Shown one piece after another: positions 63,314 to 64,000 of a stretch of 64,000 nt of DNA (the stretch's first letter is position 1; each line of letters opens with the position of its first letter). The DNA is taken from contig NZ_FTOM01000007.1 in NCBI RefSeq assembly GCF_900156695.1, positions 1 through 64,000 of the forward strand, in the 5' to 3' direction. The notes under the pieces are model-generated. The model searched no databases, had not been told where the DNA came from, and saw only the letters and a list, made by a program, of their open reading frames with translations. This stretch comes from Phaeovulum vinaykumarii. GTDB taxonomy: Bacteria > Pseudomonadota > Alphaproteobacteria > Rhodobacterales > Rhodobacteraceae. The position numbers were made by a program, and so were the translations under genes.

Positions 63314-64000
<687 letters not shown>

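Overview
The window looks like chromosome of an alphaproteobacterium of the Rhodobacterales (Rhodobacteraceae sensu lato). The DNA is very GC-rich and the gene families are typical of that group: ChpT, DUF1476 (the F-ATPase zeta inhibitor), a DUF1150-Hsp20 pair, UbiK/BMFP, HisS-HisZ-HisG, a fused Sat-CysC, ornithine-lipid genes, Hint-domain proteins and a head-spike gene of the R. capsulatus gene transfer agent (GTA) type. An ectoine cluster suggests a salt-exposed lifestyle. Coding is dense on both strands. Almost every long open frame antisense to a real gene is a GC-rich shadow.

Layout. 1-465: promoter and leader of an rRNA operon reading off the left edge, then the pssA terminator. 0.5-5.3 kb: pssA, psd, and rne with a long leader. 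5.8-9.7 kb: a DctB/DctD-type two-component pair. 9.8-11.8 kb: purQ, purS, purC. 12.2-14.8 kb: DUF1476 and an MprF-like protein. 15-17.8 kb: homocysteine methyltransferase, corrinoid protein, a 56-aa membrane protein and DUF1638, probably parts of a split cobalamin methionine synthase. 17.8-19.5 kb: olsA/olsB. 19.8-22.1 kb: DUF3553, chpT, proA. 22.2-22.8 kb: two tRNA-Asp and slyX. 22.8-26.7 kb: hisS, hisZ, hisG, DUF1489. 26.9-29.2 kb: B12-dependent ribonucleotide reductase.

29.2-30.5 kb is a mobile-element scar: a truncated AAA-ATPase gene and a frameshifted IS3-type transposase end. It directly abuts ectR-ectABC (30.6-33.7 kb). 33.8-38.1 kb holds a NikR-family repressor divergent from nikKMLQO, a nickel/cobalt ECF transporter, with a perfect NikR-type operator between them. 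The repressor lacks all four canonical nickel ligands and carries a His-rich tail, the most unusual thing in the window. 38.2-42.7 kb: an orphan PD-(D/E)XK protein, ubiK, lgt, a MidA-type methyltransferase, pgeF. 43-49.1 kb: a small ORF, a Cys-less Hint protein, Lrp/AsnC divergent from trxB, a VOC protein, sat-cysC. 49.4-51.3 kb: a decayed RTX-Hint gene. 51.2-54.9 kb: GST-like protein, glycosyltransferase, alanine symporter. 55.2-58.0 kb: a three-gene GTA-type head-spike cassette divergent from a third Hint protein. 58.1-64 kb: DUF1150, hsp20, DUF465, purEK, tRNA-Pro, DUF192 lipoprotein, double cold-shock protein, pdxH, and the start of fabI.

Recurring themes are membrane lipids (pssA, psd, mprF-like, olsAB), cobalamin-dependent enzymes (split methionine synthase, NrdJ), metal uptake, and surface or phage-derived proteins. 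ChpT belongs to the CckA-ChpT-CtrA relay that controls GTA production in R. capsulatus, so it may act on the spike cassette. All assignments come from reading the sequence and remembered family motifs. No database search was run.
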